Shown in pieces: positions 9,147-24,695 of a stretch of DNA of 64,000 nucleotides; the first letter of the stretch is position 1, and every line of letters begins with the position of its first letter. Both the position numbers and the translations under genes were made by a program. A model generated the notes under the pieces. It did not search any database, was not told the DNA's origin, and saw only the letters and a list, made by a program, of their open reading frames with translations. Origin of the DNA: Cystobasidiopsis lactophilus. Taxonomy: Eukaryota > Basidiomycota > Agaricostilbomycetes > Agaricostilbales > Chionosphaeraceae. The DNA lies in contig BCIO01000001.1 of the NCBI GenBank assembly GCA_001599975.1, forward strand, positions 1,550,001 through 1,614,000, in the 5' to 3' direction.

Positions 9147-11105
9147 ATGCCCGTCTCGTATCGCTGCTATCTTGTCATCCAAACTGACGCACTTGCGCCT
9201 GGTGCGAGCTTTGAGAGTGTCCTTGAAAGCGCTCTGGCCGGCGGAACGACCATTGTTCAGCTGAGAGAGAAGACGGCGTCGACTCGAGACTTTTTGGAGC
9301 TCGCTCAGAGGGCGAAGGTGCTCTGCAACAAGGTGGGACAACACAGGGTTACCCTTTGCTTCGAGACTAAACGCATGCGTGTAGTACAAGGTACCCCTAT
9401 TGATAAACGATCGCCTTGATATTGCGTTGGCAATTGGCGCAGACGGGTAAGCCGCTCTCTGCCGCCTGCCAAAGCTGCTGATTTTGACGGCTCTTCTAGA
9501 GTCCACATTGGTCAGGATGATATGCCTCTTGCAAAAGCTCGCGAAATGCTCGGCCCCGGGAAGATAATCGGACTGTCTGCCACGACCGTCAAAGAAGCGG
9601 TGGACGGGGTCGCCGCTGGCGCAGACTATCTGGGTTTGGGCCCGTGTTACTGGACTGGCTCTAAGAAGGACCTCAAGGAAATCACGGGGCCTCGAGGCAT
9701 TGCTCAGATGCTGCATGCCATCCGAGAGAGCACGATTCCCACTGTGGCGATCGGTAATAAGTTTTACTGGCTGTCCCGGTGCTCTCGTTGAACATGATAT
9801 CGCAGGTGGGATCAACACAAAAAATGCCCTTCGAGTACTCCATGGCTGCGTCGCTCCCGGTGGAAAAGCCCTCTCTGGCTTGGCGGTCGTTTCGGCCATT
9901 GCGTCTGCTGCCGATCCGGGATCTGCGGCTAGAAACCTTCTCAAGGCTGTCGACGACTTCAACGAGGTGATCCTCCCCAAATTCAAGGACGCCCCTTTGC
10001 TGGACCGAGTCTGCAGCTTGTTGGATCACCTGAGGTCGCAGGGTGGCGGAGTCATACAGCAGGTGACCAACACGGTCGTGCAGAATGACAGTGCCAACGC
10101 TACTCTCGCAATGAACAGCAGTCCTATAAGTAAGTGCAGGAATCCCAGATGAGCAGGCCCTGAATTCGCGTCCGCAGTGTCGAGCGACGCAGCCGAAGCC
10201 GAAGAGCTGGGCAGTATTCTTGGAGCGCTGGTCATTAATCTCGGAACACTGACCGACACACAAATTGCCGGTATGCTCAAGGCCGGCAAAGCCGCCAACG
10301 TTAATCGGAAGCCCGTCGTGTTCGATCCGGTCGGCCATGGCGCCTCTTCGCTTCGCAAAAACACAACCAGCCACCTTCTCAACGAGATCCAAGTAACGAT
10401 TATCAAAGGAAATGCCGGAGAAGTCGGGTCCATTGCAGGAGCAACTGGGGCCACTTCCAGAGGAGTTGACAGCGCAGGCGCTTTGGAGGATCCGGCTCGG
10501 GTGGTTCGAGAACTGGCCCAACGCGAACGCTGCATTGTGGCCTTGACTGGGAAAGTGGACTACATCAGCGATGGGAAGACTGTCGTTACGCTCCGCAACG
10601 GGCATCCTCTGCTGGGGCAAATCACAGGGTGGGCATGGCACTCCCCCTTCACTCCAACCTTATGCTGATGCCGTTCCTTGCTTCTCAAGGAGTGGTTGTC
10701 TTACGGTAAGTCATCCGACCAGATTCCCGGAGCGCAATCTGACAGCACATCAGGGTTCGGTCATTGGGTGCTTTGCGGCAGCGGCGTCCGCCAAAAGCGC
10801 GTCGACTCCCTTCGGGCTGACATTTGGTGATCAGCTGGCTGCTGCTGTAGCGGGAATTCTGACTGTCGGAGTAGGTCTTGCTTTGCCACGCTCGAAACGA
10901 GATTGATTCAAGCGAGCAGATTGCTGGCGAAATCGCTGCTGGCCGGCCCGAGTACGTTTGCGCTTTTTCCCTGCTACCACTCCCACATTAACGTTGCGTG
11001 TATAGCGTGCAAGGTCCTGGCAGCTTCCGCGCCGCTTTGATCGATGCGTTGGCACAAGTTGACAGCCATGAGCTCCGGAAGTTCGCCCAAATCTCGACGG
11101 AATGA
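9147..11105 (+). CDS. THI6: Bifunctional thiamine-phosphate synthase / hydroxyethylthiazole kinase
   Basis: The N-terminal ThiE barrel joins HMP-PP and HET-P into thiamine phosphate: VQLREKTASTRDFLELA, then after an intron PLLINDRLDIALAIGADG, VHIGQDDMPLAKA, GKIIGLSATTVKEA, GADYLGLGPCYWTGSKKD and a GGINTKNALRVL phosphate loop. The C-terminal ThiM kinase phosphorylates hydroxyethylthiazole: VVQNDSANATLAMNSSP, VFDPVGHGASS, IIKGNAGEV, then GSGCLTGSVIGC, and VQGPGSFRAALIDAL at the end. The start at 9147 (MPVSYRCYLV) opens the first beta strand. The catalytic-cysteine motif of ThiM lies on a 16-base exon at 10690-10705. The last introns are near 10860-10930 and 10953-11006; the TGA is 11103-11105. 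About 530 residues, normal for fungal Thi6. Divergent from THI20. Confidence 0.9.
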
Positions 11106-11344
11106 TTCTCGCCAAGCCCGGCCCAGTGCGTCCATGTGCTCGACACTTTGGAAGCTATATACTGGATCGTCGCCAAGGTGGACTGGCAGCCAGCTGCGCA
11201 GAAGACGCGTCGCTGCCGGATCGACGGACGCGTTGTTGTTTGTTCACCTCATCATCTCGTTTTCAATCAAATGGATTTTCACTCAAGTCCGACTGGGCCA
11301 AGGACTCTGTAACCTGTTTGCTAGCCATCAGCCACCTCGCCGAC

Positions 11345-13527
11345 ATGCGAATCTCGTCAGTCATTGGAGCCGCTGCGGCCCTCCTGCCACTAGCTCTTGC
11401 CCGCGCTTCCTGCCCTGCCTCGTACCTCAAGAAGCTAGATTTGTACACCGCATCGGTGCAAGATTTGCTCAAGGGGTTGGATTGTGGAGCGTTTACGAGC
11501 ACGGACTTGACGAACGCCTATATCCGACGAATCAAGGAAGTCAATCACTTGGGAGCGGGCTTGCAAGGTCAGCAATTGCGTTTCACTCGCAGTCATGTCG
11601 TAAAGGTTGAAATTTGGAAGGACAGCGGTCATTGAAATCAGCCCAACAGCCTTGTCAGATGCGGCCATCGCTGATCGGGCTTATTCCCGGGGTCGAGCAA
11701 GAGCCCTCGAAGGCATCCCGGTCCTGGTCAAAGACGTTTTCAACACCCTACCAGAACAAGGGATGCAGTCGACAGGCGGCAGTTCGGTATTGCTTGACAC
11801 GATCGTGAAAGAGGAAGCATGGGCCATCGAAACACTGCGAAATGCTGGCGCTATCATTCTTGGCAAGGCCAACCTCGACGAGTTTGCAAATGCAAGAGAG
11901 ACTCTGCCCTTCGGTTTCTCCCCTCGCGGCGGACAGTGCCGCAACCCTTTTGCGTTGAACGATTCTCCCGCGGGCAGCTCTGGTGGCTCTGCCGTGGCGG
12001 CTGCGTTGGGCCTTGCAGCTTTCACTCTTGGTAGTGACACTACAGGTACGAGCGATGCACATGGAAGCACAGCGCTGCTCAACCAAGAGCGCGCAGGGTC
12101 CATTTCTGGGCCGTCATCTGCGGCTGGCGTCTTTGGCCTTCGAACGACACCTGGACTGGTCTCTCGGCGCGGAGGTAGGTTCTTCATGCGCGCCAGAATA
12201 TGAAAGCTGCTAAGCTTGCGTGCAACAAAAGTCACGCCTTTCTATCCGAGTCGTGATGCAGTTGGACCAATCGCCCGCCATGCCTCTGATCTTGCGGTCG
12301 CTCTCAGCATTCTTGCCAAAAAAGACTCGAAGAACCCTTCGCCTGACCCGAAGCGACCAAAGAGCCCTCCGAGCGACTACACTCAGTTCCTGACCCCGAG
12401 CCTGCGCGGCCTTCGGATTGGCTACATCACCAGCGAGGCCTCGGGCGACGACAAGAGGATGAACTACGAGGAGAAAGCGTTTGAGCGGGTGGGCAACATG
12501 CTCAAGCAATCCGGCGCCCAGCTCGTCCCTCTGAAGATGCCAGACTTTCTGCGGACGGCTCTGACCATCGCTCCCAAGTGGGTCGGCCGCCCGGGCGCTC
12601 CTGTAAGGACTCTTTTCCGTGTCTGAGACCTACTCGTGCTTATGGCTGCGGAACCGCTCAACAGCCTGCCTCATTGGTTGGGACGAACGACAACATCGAG
12701 GCCTACTTGGCCATGAACAAGTATCTCCAGTCCTTGGGCAAGTCTCCAGTGAAGACTGTGGAGGCGCTGGTCAGCTGGATCCTGTCCCACGAAGACCGCG
12801 AGTTTGTCATCGACCATCAGAGCCCAGTCCTGTTCGTGAAGAAGCCTCTCCTGCTCAGTGATCTTTGCTGAGAGCCCTTCGCTGCACCCCCCAGGTTCGA
12901 TGTCTATGCTCAGCAGTACGCAAAGACCAACGAGAAGAGCGAGCTCTACGACACTGTCTCCAAACTCCGGGCCGAGATCCAAGGGGTCATGGCCGACTTC
13001 TTCCAGGGAAACGACCTGGATGCGGCCATCTTCAGCCCAAAGTTCGGCTACGAAAATCTCGGCACCAGCGTCTACGGCTGGTTCACGGCCCGTGAGTTTC
13101 AAGGGATTCCTCAAGCTCTCCAGCCGAGTCGTTTCTGAGTTGTGGCCACGGTGGACCTGCAGTGGCTTTCCCGGCCCTTACCGTGCCATCTGGAATGGTG
13201 TACACCAAGGATTCGGGGGCAGAGTCGTCTGATGGCAAATCCTACCCTTGGGTCTGGGAGCCATTGAAGGCGAGCGCGCCGGGCGAGGTAGGTTGCCTTC
13301 ACTCCTCGCTTTCCTGCTCTCTCTACGCATCTCACATCACATCTCGCTTGCAGCCGGTGGGCATCGCGATCTACGCTGAGCCGTACGGCGAGCCAGCGCT
13401 CATCCGCGCCGCCTACGCGCTCGACACCCGCTTCGACTTGCAGGCGACCAAGAAGCCGATCAAGGGCGCCAAGGCGTGCACGCAGATCACCCACATTCTG
13501 CGCAACCAGGACTGCCAGACGCAGTAG
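11345..13527 (+). CDS. Secreted amidase-signature family hydrolase
   Basis: An amidase-signature enzyme with a hydrophobic signal peptide (MRISSVIGAAAALLPLALA), so probably exported or vacuolar. The Ser-cisSer-Lys triad is visible: lysine in GIPVLVKDVFNT, the glycine/serine-rich DSPAGSSGGSAVAAALG segment with the cis-serine, and the nucleophile serine region GSDTTG joined to SISGPSSAAGVFGLRTT. Further conserved blocks are AIILGKANLDEFA and DAVGPIARHASDLAVAL. The C-terminal half carries FPALTVPSGMVY and GIAIYAEPYGEPALIRAAYA, ending at the TAG at 13525-13527. Several short introns; the one at 12046-12096 is 51 bases with no in-frame stop, so retention would add 17 residues at the active site. 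The substrate is unknown. Such secreted fungal amidases occur beside permeases, but no transporter is adjacent here. Confidence 0.85.
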
Positions 13528-13718
13528 ACCGACTTTATTCGAACTTTCTCATGTGTGCGAGGGGCGGGTCGGGCCGCGCTCTTTTGATAATATTGTGGCT
13601 GGGTCCCAAGGGATCCAAATGGGTTTTAGAATTGAAGCACACTGTAATAGCTCACAGACGATGAGCCAAAGAGAGCGGCAAAGGCAAGGGGCCGAACGAA
13701 CCTATCCAAAAGCCCGCT

Positions 13719-14215
13719 CTACTTTTCGTCTTCTGAAGACGGAGGGGAGTCCGCCTTCTTGCCGCCGTTCCCGCCCTCCTTCTTGTCCTCGGTGTAGTCC
13801 GGGCTGAGCAGGCCGAGCGACATGATGCCGGACGCCGCCCGGGTCTCCGCCTCTTGCCGCTTGCTCTCTAGGTCCTTGGCCTGGTGCGACAGGTAGTGCG
13901 ACTTGATCGTCTTGGCCCGTTGGATCTGTCAAGGAGCCGTGCTCGTATAGTCAGCTTCGGAGGCAGGCGGACTCAGGCTAGGCAAACAAGCCGGACCTCC
14001 TTCGAGTGGTGCAGGCATTCGAGGTAGTCCTCCTTGGGCGCGATGCAGTCTTCAGGCCGCGAGGCGTTCGAGTAGCATTTTGAGAACTCTGTATTGTGTC
14101 AACAAGGCCTTGAGTCCAGTGCCAAAGGCAGAGGGGACGGCGGGCGCAAACCTTGCCAGTATTGGAAGCAGCGACTTCGACCGCCCGAGTAGCCAAAGCC
14201 GGACTGCGGAGGCAT
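13719..14215 (-). CDS. NDUFS5: Complex I subunit NDUFS5 (15 kDa, twin CX9C)
   Basis: Accessory complex I subunit on the intermembrane-space side. Spliced exons give SGFGYSGGRSRCFQYWQ, EFSKCYSNASRPEDC, IAPKEDYLECLHHSKE and IQRAKTIKSHYLSHQAKD. The two helices each hold a CX9C pair (C-FQYWQEFSK-C and C-IAPKEDYLE-C), the substrate form of the MIA40/ERV1 relay. The start MPPQSGFGYSGG at 14215 matches fungal homologues. The intron joining WQ to EF uses a GTTTGC donor and an ATACAG acceptor; another separates SKE from IQRA. The C-terminal tail is glycine/lysine-rich and ends SSEDEK at 13719, somewhat longer than in animals. With NDUFA13 this shows the organism keeps a proton-pumping complex I. Confidence 0.85.
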
Positions 14216-15037
14216 CGCCCAAGCTCAGCAATGTCCACTGCATTGACGAGTTATCGGAGAGCCACTCACAGCCATTGTGAGACCAAAAGTGTCCAATCCA
14301 CTCGCTGGTGCGGGTGCAAGACCACTGCAAGAGGCGCTCGCCCTCTCTGCCTCCGTCGGCCGGCTCGCGTTTGGGTCTGCTTTTGGGTCTCGCTTCGTCT
14401 GCTTGCTAGTTCATCAATTGGAATCCTGTGTGCTCATCTATGCTCCTCGGCTTGCCACAATACCAAGCCGACAGTGCCCTCAGTCCTTGACGCCAGATCT
14501 CTTCCTCCTCTGGGCCTCCTTCTTCACCAATAAGTACTCAGTGTATCAGAGTCACGCCGGAATAAGGATCCCAGGAGCCCAAGCAGCCGGAGAGTGCCTC
14601 CGTTGGCGGCACATTCCACCTTTTCGCCCGAGGCTCAGCCCTCGATATGAGGACTTGCAGAGCATGGCTGCCCTCATACGCTTGTGGACGACTTGTTTGA
14701 TCTTGCCTTGACGTGTATTCATCTCTTCTTGGACTCTTCACCACCTCGATGCTGAAGCTTGTGTTGCCGCGTTAGCTCAGGGTCAGCTTCCAAATCTGGA
14801 TCTGATCTCTCGAGAGAGAGGACTGTGAGCATTTGTCAAGAGGTGCTTTGAGCTAGGGAGCGTTGACGTCGGGGCGCCTGGAGGGCCAATCGATCGCTTC
14901 TCTTATGCCGTGGCTCGCTGACCTCAAAGGGACCATTAATACTCAATCACTTAATACTCAATCTCTTGCATCAGATTAAAAAGAGGAGCGGTTACAATAT
15001 GCTTGCTGTGAAAGAGTTTGCGACAAGGAAAGCATGG
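14216..15037. other. Intergenic region, NDUFS5 5' side to 3' end of unknown gene
   Basis: About 820 bases with no convincing gene. A weak tRNA A-box-like string sits near 14768-14790, but the rest of a tRNA cannot be folded. Two adjacent copies of TTAATACTCAATC (about 14936-14965) and a CTCGAGAGAGAG string are the only visible repeats. Confidence 0.4.
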
Positions 15038-16324
15038 TTAGTGCAGTTCTCGGGAGTGCCTTGCCACAGCGGCTGTTGCGTAGCCCTCCAACATTCCTAG
15101 CTTCGCCCAAGCCCCTTCAGTTCCGCCAGTCCTTATTGTGTAACCATCCAGGACGTCGACGGCCAGCAACTGCATGGAATGGGCCTCCAGCTGCTTCGCA
15201 AGGTCGTCAAACACCGACTTGAGCCGGCGCTCTTCATGGTCGGTTTCGGCGACAGACGCGTCACGGCCAGCTTGAATGATACAAGAAGAATAGACGATTA
15301 GACAGCGACACATCATGGAGTAAGCACGTGAAGTCGTTAGATTTGGAAGTTGCGCGGGCTGCCTGTTATTGAGGTACACCAATCGCTGTAAGATGCCATG
15401 GACCGAGAGCATAGCTCTTGCAAGCTGTCTGCACTGTCTTCTGAAGTCGACGCCATTCTGTGACACAAGCTGGGTATATATGTGCTGGAAGTTGAGGTTG
15501 CCAAACCAAACTTCGAAGGCAGTAGCGAATGCCGAAGCGTCCGCATCGTCCCTGTGGAATTTTCGGACAAGTTCAGCAAAGGCAGATATTGAGACGTCCA
15601 CCAGCTTGGTGACAGCCGCCATGACTTGAAGACTCTGCGCACAATAATATCAGCAACCGTGGAACGCAACGAAGCGGGACACACACAGTGGCAGGAGCTT
15701 CAACATCTGGTTCTGGACTTTGCCAGATTCCTAGTAGACTGGTCGAGAAGAAGCGCAGCGATTGTGACAAAGGATACAAGACATCATTGTGAAGATACTG
15801 TATCATGGAGGCATCCATCTCTCGTCGAGAACGACCGAGAATAGGTTTGAAGATGGCGGCCACCAGGCCCAAATTGAAATACAACCGCTGCGTCAAGCCA
15901 GAGTACATGAATGCATTCGAGGCAGCCAACTGATTCGCTCTCTGCCGCAAATTGTTGGAGCCTAATGAATTAGGCCACCAGATGCACCAACCTCTACTTC
16001 ATTGCTGGGTACCCTCAGGCGGGAAAGTTCAGGATACGATTGTTTTATGGGAGTAGCAAGCCTGTAAAGGGATGCGTCACCTCCTCGGAGCCATGCAAAA
16101 ATTTGGACATACGCTAGCAGAAATACCTTCACCTCATGCTTAGTGGGAGGAATACCGCGGCCGGCATTGGGATTTTTGGAGGCAAGCAAGTCGCCAGTCG
16201 TTAATATTCCCAAAACAGCCTTCTTCAGTAAGTTCCTTCGAGGTTCCAAGCGATACTCTTCCAGTAGATGGGGAAGGACAGCACTCCAGAGTGGCCCAAA
16301 TTCGGGATGAGGACTACTGGCCAT
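15038..16324 (-). CDS. Conserved-looking protein of unknown function
   Basis: I do not recognise the family. Three main coding blocks join in order: MASSPHPEFGPLWSAVL through YPELSRLRVPSNE (16324 down to about 16000), SNNLRQRANQLAASNAFMYS through PLSQSLRFFSTSL (about 15960 to 15735), and LVDVSISAFAELVRKFHRDD through AVARHSRELH (about 15610 to 15038). The product is mostly alpha-helical, about 390-400 residues, with no signal peptide, membrane segment or zinc motif. A start at 16399 would add 25 residues; 16324 gives a cleaner N-terminus. It is divergent from SWD2 over about 550 bases. The frame stays open across long blocks on one strand and splice signals separate them, so the gene is likely real, but the function is open. 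Confidence 0.55.
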
Positions 16325-16876
16325 GTTGTTCGGATGCTTGCAGTGCAAGAGGGATGGCTTGACTCTACGGCAGCTCTCTTCAAAACCCTTTTCGCACATG
16401 CCCCGGAATCTATTGAGACTAAGGAGCCTAACATGTTTCGTCGCGTCGCTCCGTATTCAAGTCTTACTGTACGCTTCGTAAGACGTACAGGCATCGCCTA
16501 CACCTCGAGACAGAAGGAACTCCGGGACAGAAGAGAACAGACGGATGCATCGGCTCGAGCTGATGGCAGGGCCAGTCTGGAAGGCGGACCCATCGTGGGA
16601 GGTTCACGAGAGAAATGTATTGGAACGACACCGAAGAAGAGAGCAAGAAGCGCGAAAGAGCAGCATAGCAGACATGGCAAGCTCGATCAAATCGAAGCGA
16701 ACTTGAAGAGCAGTTCCCTATTTGCATGCATTCACAGTCCAAGAAACGCATCCATGAGGGCAATATGAGGGCAATAAAGAAGCGAACCGCCACCATCTGC
16801 TGGCACTCGTCGTCGCCCTCCAACCCGCGTTTCCCGCTTCTTGCCCCGTCACCTCCAGCCCGGCGGCATTGACAGC
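16325..16876. promoter_or_regulatory. Divergent intergenic region, unknown gene / SWD2
   Basis: This 552-base stretch holds both 5' regions. A 166-residue plus-strand frame covers much of it but is polar, has no motif and overlaps the other gene's alternative start, so I do not call it. No repeat or recognised factor site was seen. Confidence 0.35.
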
Positions 16877-18425
16877 ATGTCAAAAGGGCTTCAACTGACG
16901 CCAGATGTCGTAGTGAGTGCTTCTCACGCCAGGTTCCAACGCGGCAGCATCCCTAAACTCCCTCCCTTCGCAGACCAGCTTCAGCCAGACAAAAATCTTT
17001 CGGACGCATAACGAGCCGCTCAAGTCGTTCACCTCCTTGTCCTTTGACGACAAGGGAGAGCACCTGATCACTGGTGGCGAGGACGAGTGCTTGCAGCTGT
17101 TCAATGCGAGGACTGGGAAGTGAGCCGCCCTCTCCTCATCTCGCCTTCCGTGCTGCCCGACAGAAAGCTCATGTCTTGCGGGGTTTTCGAATAGACATCA
17201 AAAGCAGTTGCTCTCCAAGAAATACGGAGCGCACTTGGCCAGGTTCACGCACAAGTCTTCCACCAGCATTTACGCCAGCACGAAAGAAAATGGTGAGCGG
17301 CTTTCGCCTTGATGCTCTTGAGAGCTTCCGAGGCTGATTTTGCCCTCGCATAGACACGATACGGTACCTCTCTCTACACGACAACACTTTCATCCGCTAC
17401 TTCAAAGGGCATACTTCTCAGTAGGCCTTGCTCTTCGAATCTCCCACTTCGAAAGTCGGCTTGAGACGAAAGGTCACAGGGTCAACTCGCTGGAGATGTG
17501 CCCGGTGGACGACAGCTTTCTTTCAGCAGCCAAGGACGACACGGTGCGGCTCTGGGACCTGCGGACGGCCAGCTGCCAGGGCTACCTCGAAGTGGCGGGC
17601 AACCCGTGCGTGTCGTTCGACCCGACCGGCGTCCTGTTCGCCGTCACGCTCCACTACAAGAGCGCCATCCTGATGTATGACATCCGAATGTTCGACAAGG
17701 TAAGATAGCCTTTCCCGTCTCAACCTCCGAAAAGGCTGGAACTCAGGTGTACCATCAGGCCCCGTTCTTGTCGGAAAACATCAACGACCCCATTTTAGCC
17801 GCCATCTCCTTCCCACCCCCTATCCCGGTGTACACATCCAGCAAATTCTCCAACGACGGCAAATGGATCTTGATCGGCACCGCTGGGCAAGCACACTACA
17901 TCCTCGACTCGTTCAAGTGCGCCATCATGTTTCGCCTAGAAGGTGGGCGCCTTTATTCCTCCCTCAGATCTTCAGAATGATCTGAAAGGAATTGTTCCTC
18001 ACAGGACACGAAGGGTTGGAGCGCTATGGGCTGGCCCAAGGTCAACCTGCCTCTCGCGATCCCCCACGGGCGGGTTGCTCAGGCGAAGAGGTGTGCTGGA
18101 CGCCGGACAGTCGATATGTGGTGTCAGGCTCCAACGACGGGCACGTTTACGTGTGGGACGTGAACCCGCCGCCGGACTCCCCTCAATTCGCCCAGCGCCC
18201 ACAACCTGGCCCGAGCTCGACGTTGCGGCCCATGTGCAGGCTGGAGAGCAAGACCAACACCGTCTCCCGCGTCGTCAGCTTCAACCCGAGGGCGGCTATG
18301 CTCGCTTCTGGAGGCATGGAACTGGTCAGTTGCACTCCTTTCTAGGGTCGCGTGGGTTGGGATCTAAATGGAAATCTCTGAACGCCACACAGTCATTCTG
18401 GCTGCCCTCTGAACTGCCCCGGTGA
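16877..18425 (+). CDS. SWD2: WD40 protein SWD2 / WDR82
   Basis: A seven-blade propeller shared by the COMPASS/Set1 H3K4 methyltransferase and by the PP1-PTW or cleavage/polyadenylation machinery. The first exon (MSKGLQLTPDVV) joins TSFSQTKIFRTHNEPLKS, a close match to the family N-terminus. Blades include SLSFDDKGEHLITGGEDE, VNSLEMCPVDDSFLSAAKDD, TVRLWDLRTASCQG, NDGKWILIGTAGQAHYILD, CWTPDSRYVVSGSNDGHVYV and FNPRAAMLASGGMEL. The last intron leads to SFWLPSELPR and a TGA at 18423-18425. Introns interrupt most blades. The length, about 390 residues, is a little longer than metazoan WDR82 (313), mainly from an insert before the final blade. Convergent with endosulfine over about 660 bases. Confidence 0.82.
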
Positions 18426-19088
18426 CCTCTCGGAAACCCGCAGTTGCTGTGTGGACCGTGCGAGAGATTTGGGCCGGGCGGGCGCCGCGGGAGGCTGACC
18501 AATGCAGAGCTTTTACGGCTGTCAAAGGGATGGACGATTGCATGACTAGTGATACAATGGGACAGAAGAATTCAATGTAAAAGCGTTTGGCTCTCCTCCC
18601 GCCTTGTGCACTCGCCACCCGGAGCGAGCTCGACTTTTGAGGCCCAAGAGGGTTTCGGTGGGGAGTTCCAAAGCCATAAAAAGGTTGTCTGGCGTGTAGA
18701 GAGAGACGAAAGCAGGGAAAAAAAAAGCTATTGACAGAAGACAAGAAGCGCGGGGGGCGTTAAGAGGGCGTAGCTTTGGATGGGTTTTGACTGTATGGAG
18801 GGTGGGTCCTTCTTTTTCGGGCTTTTTCGTTATGGCGGTTGTCCAAACTTGGGAGGTTTTCGGTAAGGTGCTTTTGCAAAGGTAAAAAGGACGAGGTAGG
18901 TAGGGATGGGGGGCGCTTTCGTTTGTACATTTCTTGGGGTTTCGAGCCGAAAGTAGAAAAGAGAGGGTCACTGCCGCAAGTTCAACCTGGGAGAGTTGGG
19001 AGGCGATATCAGCGAAGGTTAGCAGATAAGGAACATGGGCCAAAACTCACGACTCGAGGTCACTGCCCAAAGAAGAAGGGTCCGCTAG
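18426..19088. other. Convergent intergenic region, SWD2 / endosulfine 3' ends
   Basis: About 660 bases between two convergent stop codons. A 165-residue minus-strand frame (18546-19043) and shorter frames have biased composition and no motif; they are read as 3' untranslated sequence. It is rich in short purine runs. No polyadenylation signal can be fixed. Confidence 0.4.
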
Positions 19089-19547
19089 TCAATTGCCCGC
19101 AGCTGCCGGCGCGCCGGCGTCGACGTCCATGCCGATCTGGGAAGGGCCGCCGAGCCTGGACTCCTTGTTGGGGCTGGAGGCGATGCGGTCGATGGGGGAG
19201 GTGAGGTTCATTATTGGCACCGGCTGGGTGGGCGAGGTCAGGCCCGGAGCTTGGACTGGCAGGGTCTGGGCGGCCACCGAGGGCGACGAGTGGGGGATGT
19301 TGTCCGGCGAGGGGACGGTGGTGCCGACCGAGTGGGTGGACGTCTTGCCCGCCTTGGCCAGTGCGTAGTCTCCCCTGCAACGCGCGTTCTCTCAGCACCA
19401 AGTCGTGCGCATGCCGAGGGCAGTGTTGGGCACGCACGAATCAAAGAACTTGCGGTCGCGGGTGGTCGAGTCGAGGAGGGACTTCTTCTTGGGCACCTTG
19501 CCGTACAGCTTGAAGAGCTTCTGCTCCTGCGTTTGCAGGTCCGACAT
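19089..19547 (-). CDS. IGO1: Endosulfine / ARPP-19 family (Igo1) protein
   Basis: A small disordered inhibitor of PP2A-B55, switched on when Greatwall/Rim15 kinase phosphorylates the serine in its FDSGDY core. Exon 1 gives MSDLQTQEQKLFKLYGKVPKK, then LLDSTTRDRKFFDS. An intron (GTGCGT donor, TTGCAG acceptor) splits the core, and exon 2 restores GDYALAKAGK. The tail is proline/serine-rich (VGTTVPSPDNIPHSSPSV, IMNLTSPIDRIASSPNKE) with several SP/TP sites. Length about 130 residues, typical. The start at 19547 sits just before the conserved helix. It probably links nutrient signals to mitotic entry or quiescence. PKC1 lies upstream on the same strand. Confidence 0.85.
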
Positions 19548-20110
19548 GGCTGCGCTTGCTTGGGTGGGCTGCCATGCGTTGTCGTAGATGAGCCTGGGTT
19601 TGGCTGTAGTAGCTGACAGTGCACTAACCTGTCAATGAGGAGGGCCGGGGTCTATAGAGCGAGGGCCGTAACCAAAGACGAAGTGGGCGAGACTGCTCAA
19701 ACATGCGCATGAGCCTACGCCGCTCGCAGCCCTGACACTTGCCACTCACGTTCACTGAGCTAAACTAGGAAATACAGATGCAGGAGGCGGAGCAAGGGCT
19801 GCTGCGAGGGCTCCTCCAACGGTTCAAGGGCGAAGTTGCAAGAAGGCCGGCTGCGTTCGATGACGAATACGCGTTCAACCGACGACTGGGCTTGGGTCTC
19901 GGGTGCTTGGAGGTGCTCGTACTCTGGTAGGGCTGCTCGAAAGATAACGAAGCAGGACGGCGGCGGAAGAAGGAGGGCAGCTGGCTCAGCTTTAGCTTCG
20001 CAGGCCACGAGGCCGGCAAGGCAAAGCCGCTTGCGGTCCTAAGGGCAGGTTACAGTTTTGCTTGATTGTAATCTCTCGTGTGTGTAAAGGCCATTCTATC
20101 AAATACAATC
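19548..20110. other. Intergenic region upstream of endosulfine, downstream of PKC1
   Basis: About 560 bases between the PKC1 stop and the endosulfine start, both minus strand. It should hold the PKC1 3' region and the endosulfine promoter. Short open frames on both strands (e.g. 19760-20042) have no motif. Nothing else was seen. Confidence 0.4.
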
Positions 20111-24388
<4,278 letters not shown>

Positions 24389-24695
24389 GCTGGCAGCCAG
24401 TCACAAGCACAGATTAGGTGCGTTGCAGGTCCACAGCCCGAGCGGCGAGCTCAGTAGTGGCGGTGCACTGAAGAGGAAGGCAGCGGCGAAGCGGCTCCTG
24501 TTGGCACTCGGTGGCACGAGACGATGGTTTCGGGAGGCCAGCTCGTGAGAACAAGTGGTCATTCATTACAGGATTATCGCTGTTGGTTTGCCTAAGGAAG
24601 AAACGGGAGATATACACAGCTGCGAGGAGACGAGAGGACAAGCACGGGAATTGATGTGTATAAAGTTATCGCACAAATAGGGAATGGGTTGGGCG
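24389..24695. other. Intergenic region between PKC1 and WDR44-like gene
   Basis: About 300 bases between the PKC1 start and the WDR44-like stop. No gene or motif was seen; it should hold the PKC1 promoter and 5' leader. Confidence 0.35.

Noticed and set aside
9081-10641. Two minus-strand open frames of about 300 residues
   Set aside because: They are antisense to THI6, show no motif, and cross THI6 introns without splice logic.
14766-14850. tRNA-like string GCCGCGTTAGCTCAGGGTC
   Set aside because: It resembles an A box, but no anticodon arm, B box or acceptor pairing can be found in the following 100 bases.
18546-19043. 165-residue minus-strand frame downstream of endosulfine
   Set aside because: Low-complexity, no domain, and placed where the endosulfine 3' untranslated region should be.
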